Source: Gracilimonas sp.
GTDB lineage: Bacteria; Bacteroidota; Rhodothermia; Balneolales; Balneolaceae
Direction of reading: 5' to 3'
Assembly (NCBI RefSeq): GCF_040218225.1
Contig: NZ_JAVJQO010000002.1
Span: 372,001-436,000, forward strand
DNA length: 64,000 nt
Each line of letters starts with the position of its first letter. The stretch's first letter is position 1. Positions 61,798 through 64,000 of the stretch are shown here, one piece after another. The position numbers were made by a program, and so were the translations under genes. The notes beneath the pieces are model-generated. The model made no database searches, had not been told where the DNA came from, and was given only the letters and a program-made list of their open reading frames with translations.

Positions 61798-62604
61798 ATG
61801 AAAACTGCTCTTCTATCCATTTTTGCCCTGCTACTATCGGTTTCTTTGTTTGCACAAGATTATGCCATTCAGCAACTGGAAAATTCTCCCCGCCATCACG
61901 AATGGGTGACCATTGAATCCAACAATCGGACACTGCATAATTTTGTGGTTTATCCGGAGACTTCAGAACCTGCTCCTGTAGTGATCGTCATTCACGAAAA
62001 CCGCGGACTCAATGACTGGGCCCGGAGTTTTGCCGATCAGCTGGCCGGAGAAGGTTTTATAGCGGTTGCACCTGATTTAATTTCAAATACGGTGGAAGGG
62101 ATAGAGAAAACCAGCGATTTTGAGACTTCCGATGCTGCCCGACAAGCCATCTACAGTCTCAATCCGGATCAAGTAACCACCGACCTGCTGAACGTGCTCG
62201 AATATGCCAAAACCATCGAGTCTGGAAACGGATCATTTGCCGTAGCCGGCTTTTGCTGGGGTGGTTCTCAATCCTTTCGGTTTGCCACCAATGCCGGAGA
62301 TGCGATTGACGCTGCCCTGGTATTTTATGGGACCGGCCCCGAAGCTGAAGAAGCCTACCGTAACATTGAAGTTCCTGTTTATGGGTTCTATGGTGGCGAT
62401 GACCAACGCGTAAATTCAACCATCGAGCGGTCGGAAACTGCAATGAAGAAGTTTAGCAAGATTTATAAATACGAAATTTATGAAGGCGCAGGCCATGCTT
62501 TTATGAGGCGTGGAGATGATCCTGAGGCTACTTCTGAGGATCCAAATGTAATTGCACGAAATAAATCATGGGATCGTTTAGTTTCTATTTTAAGTGAGTT
62601 TTAG
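61798..62604 (+). CDS. Secreted dienelactone hydrolase family protein
   Basis: Alpha/beta hydrolase, 268 residues. A signal peptide ending LFAQD (about residue 20) is unusual for dienelactone hydrolases, which are mostly cytosolic. The nucleophile is Cys153 in AGFCWGGSQS; the Asp is in GFYGGDDQRV and the His in GAGHAFMRRGD, giving Cys-Asp-His, and VVIHENRGLN gives the oxyanion strand. The true substrate is unknown and probably an ester or lactone outside the cytoplasm. Separate from its neighbours by about 50-110 bases. Confidence 0.92.
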   Translation: MKTALLSIFALLLSVSLFAQDYAIQQLENSPRHHEWVTIESNNRTLHNFVVYPETSEPAPVVIVIHENRGLNDWARSFADQLAGEGFIAVAPDLISNTVEGIEKTSDFETSDAARQAIYSLNPDQVTTDLLNVLEYAKTIESGNGSFAVAGFCWGGSQSFRFATNAGDAIDAALVFYGTGPEAEEAYRNIEVPVYGFYGGDDQRVNSTIERSETAMKKFSKIYKYEIYEGAGHAFMRRGDDPEATSEDPNVIARNKSWDRLVSILSEF

Positions 62605-62713
62605 AACTCTGTTTTAGAGCCAATACAACTTAATTTTATTTTCGTATTCATTAATGAACTAAAACTATTAAATTCATCTATCACTAATTTAGTTGTAACT
62701 AAATCCTTTTGTT

Positions 62714-63124
62714 TTGAAAAGATACGCTACCATCATTTTAGCATTAACTTTGGGGATCGGGTGTTCATCCTCAGATAAAAAGAGTGCTTCATCAAATCAG
62801 GAAACATCAACATCTCAAACAGAAATAGAATCAGGTAAAGAGGATACGACTATAATTTCCCGTCTTTATACACCCGGAGCAGACACTTCAGGACTCATTC
62901 ACTTTACGGGCCAATTAAATTATACCGGGAACGAGCCATTCGCTGTTCCTGCCCTCTTCGTATCCGGAACTAAAACCGTGCGTTTAACAGGCGATTCCAC
63001 TTTCATACATCAAACTTATAAAACAATAAATGGTAAAAAAGCTACCATTTACGGGGAAATGAAAGATATGGGCATCGATTCGATGTTAGAAGTACATTAC
63101 TATGAACTAAGAGAATCTAACTGA
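62714..63124 (+). CDS. Small lipoprotein, unknown
   Basis: 136 residues from a TTG at 62714 (KRYATIILALTLGIGC), no closer ATG. The lipobox is LGIGC (Cys about 17), followed by a Ser/Thr/Gln-rich linker (SSSDKKSASSNQETSTS) and a small beta domain (IHFTGQLNYTGNEPFAVPALFVS, KATIYGEMKDMGIDSML) that resembles a short bulk-envelope domain. Function is unknown. The metallopeptidase gene follows after 2 bases. Confidence 0.72.
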   Translation: MKRYATIILALTLGIGCSSSDKKSASSNQETSTSQTEIESGKEDTTIISRLYTPGADTSGLIHFTGQLNYTGNEPFAVPALFVSGTKTVRLTGDSTFIHQTYKTINGKKATIYGEMKDMGIDSMLEVHYYELRESN

Positions 63125-63126
63125 CT

Positions 63127-64000
63127 ATGAAAAAACTATTATTAACAACCGTTCTAAGTATCATTTTTGCATCATCCACTGCTTTTGCTCAGAATGCAAA
63201 ATTCAAAGAAAATCAATCTTTGGATAAAGAGAGTTACCCGGTTCATGTAAGCGACCGGTTAAATAATAGCGAGGTAATGAAAAAACTAAAGGCTATTGAT
63301 TCTCAAACACCTACCCGTCAGAAATCTATGCTTGTAGTAGACGAAGTTGGTGACGAGCGTACTTTTTTCGTTAACAATTTTGAAACCAACGATTTTGACT
63401 CGTACAACTTCCGGCTTGTCAGAAAAGGCGAGCTCACTCAAATTTGGTTCGAAATAGGAGAAATCGAAAATGGACATCTCAATGATGCTGTAGCCGATAG
63501 TATCTTCAAATATCTTGAAGAAGAATCTAACCGATATTCTTTTAATCCTAACAAAGGAATTATAGAGCTGAGTAACGAATATCTTGGAACTCCTCCAAAC
63601 TACGACGGTGATAATCTGGTTGATTTTTTAATCACTGATGTCAGAGATGGCTGGTCTCCTGAAGAAGGTGGAGGTTATACCGCTGGTTTTTTCTATGGAG
63701 TTGACCAATTCACTGACCAGCAGGCACAAGCTTCCGGAGCGCGTTCAAATGAAAGAGATATTTTGTACATAGATTCATATCCCGGAATTTTCTCAAATGG
63801 TGAAGCCGATGCTACACGACCTTTGGGTACATTATCTCATGAATATCAGCATTTGATTCATTACAACTATGACAATAATGAACTGACATTTATTAATGAA
63901 GCACAATCCAACTTTGCTTCTCTGTTAAGTGGTTATGTTCCCTATTCTTTGTCTCAGTATTTGTCGAACACAAATGTACCTATCTTTCAGTGGGATAGAG
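63127..64000 (+). CDS. Secreted HExxH zinc metallopeptidase, N-terminal part (cut by window edge)
   Basis: From the ATG at 63127 the frame is open for 291 codons to the right edge. A signal peptide ends TAFAQN (about residue 21). Then a propeptide-like region and the peptidase domain: GGYTAGFFYGVDQF, DILYIDSYPG, and LGTLSHEYQHLIHYNYDNNELTFINEAQSNFASLL, with H238-E239-x-x-H242 and a downstream Glu as third ligand in NEAQS. It recalls M30 (hyicolysin-like) or M6 metalloproteases. A T9SS tail would be expected beyond the edge. The preceding lipoprotein stop is 2 bases upstream, so the two are probably co-transcribed. Confidence 0.85.
   Translation, partial: MKKLLLTTVLSIIFASSTAFAQNAKFKENQSLDKESYPVHVSDRLNNSEVMKKLKAIDSQTPTRQKSMLVVDEVGDERTFFVNNFETNDFDSYNFRLVRKGELTQIWFEIGEIENGHLNDAVADSIFKYLEEESNRYSFNPNKGIIELSNEYLGTPPNYDGDNLVDFLITDVRDGWSPEEGGGYTAGFFYGVDQFTDQQAQASGARSNERDILYIDSYPGIFSNGEADATRPLGTLSHEYQHLIHYNYDNNELTFINEAQSNFASLLSGYVPYSLSQYLSNTNVPIFQWDR

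Noticed and set aside
1-64000. rRNA, tRNA, CRISPR, transposase, toxin-antitoxin or defence genes
   Set aside because: Searched by eye on both strands; none supported. Intergenic regions are too short or lack tRNA-like cloverleaf and T-loop sequences.

Overview
The window looks like chromosomal DNA of a Gram-negative member of the Bacteroidota/Balneolota side of the tree, most likely a Balneolaceae-type marine bacterium. The assignment is an inference from gene content. The pointers are several secreted proteins ending in a type IX secretion (T9SS) type A sorting domain of the NYPNPFNP...GVYFYRL...KMLLVK kind, a PorV/PorQ-like barrel, a DUF3098 small membrane protein, a short-form citrate synthase, many lipoproteins with a Cys at the end of a hydrophobic leader, and a YtxJ-type bacilliredoxin. 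I found no rRNA or tRNA gene, CRISPR array, transposase or prophage. Gene density is high and no gene-free stretch exceeds about 300 bases.

Layout. 1-2.9 kb (minus): groEL (cut by the left edge), groES and rsmA. 3.0-9.5 kb (plus): a 7TM-HD phosphodiesterase, a XerC/D recombinase two bases behind it, a lipoprotein propeller and gamma-glutamyltransferase. 9.5-10.0 kb: a GxxExxY gene between imperfect inverted repeats. 10.0-16.2 kb: mtnA, a small membrane protein, bacilliredoxin, a UPF0173 hydrolase with a good terminator, an outer-membrane-type protein, an SDR epimerase, a tail-anchored small protein and the PorV-like barrel. 16.3-23.7 kb: an RND efflux operon with one adaptor and two different permeases. 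23.9-30.5 kb: a VOC protein, acyl-ACP thioesterase, aldo/keto reductase, a large T9SS cargo protein and a DAACS symporter. 30.5-36.8 kb: DUF92 and DUF3098 on the minus strand, then the tightly packed plus-strand run maf, TPR protein, GATase-like secreted protein and mazG, then DUF2306. 37.1-41.0 kb: gltA and leuS converging on a bidirectional terminator. 41.1-41.7 kb: a broken GxxExxY gene between direct repeats. 41.8-43.5 kb: a DUF885 metallopeptidase.

43.5-50.3 kb is the most unusual part. It is an A+T-rich plus-strand cluster in which the same two-gene module occurs three times: a secreted PEGA-like protein of about 330 residues with two C-terminal membrane helices, followed by a lipoprotein sharing a post-lipobox motif (F-x-x-x-N-x-x-D-P-x-S-x-x-F). 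A 53-bp leader preceding the first and third modules is conserved at 49 of 53 positions and carries a small palindrome. I know no described system with this arrangement.

50.3-58.2 kb is a minus-strand operon: gatB, a thioredoxin-fold lipoprotein lacking CxxC, tpiA, purD, an NHL-propeller protein whose best ribosome site precedes an ATC codon, then a LuxE-like and a LuxC-like gene without LuxD. 58.3-64.0 kb (plus) holds two tandem paralogous T9SS cargo proteins with nearly identical tails, a secreted dienelactone-hydrolase-like protein, a small lipoprotein and the start of a secreted HExxH metallopeptidase cut by the right edge.
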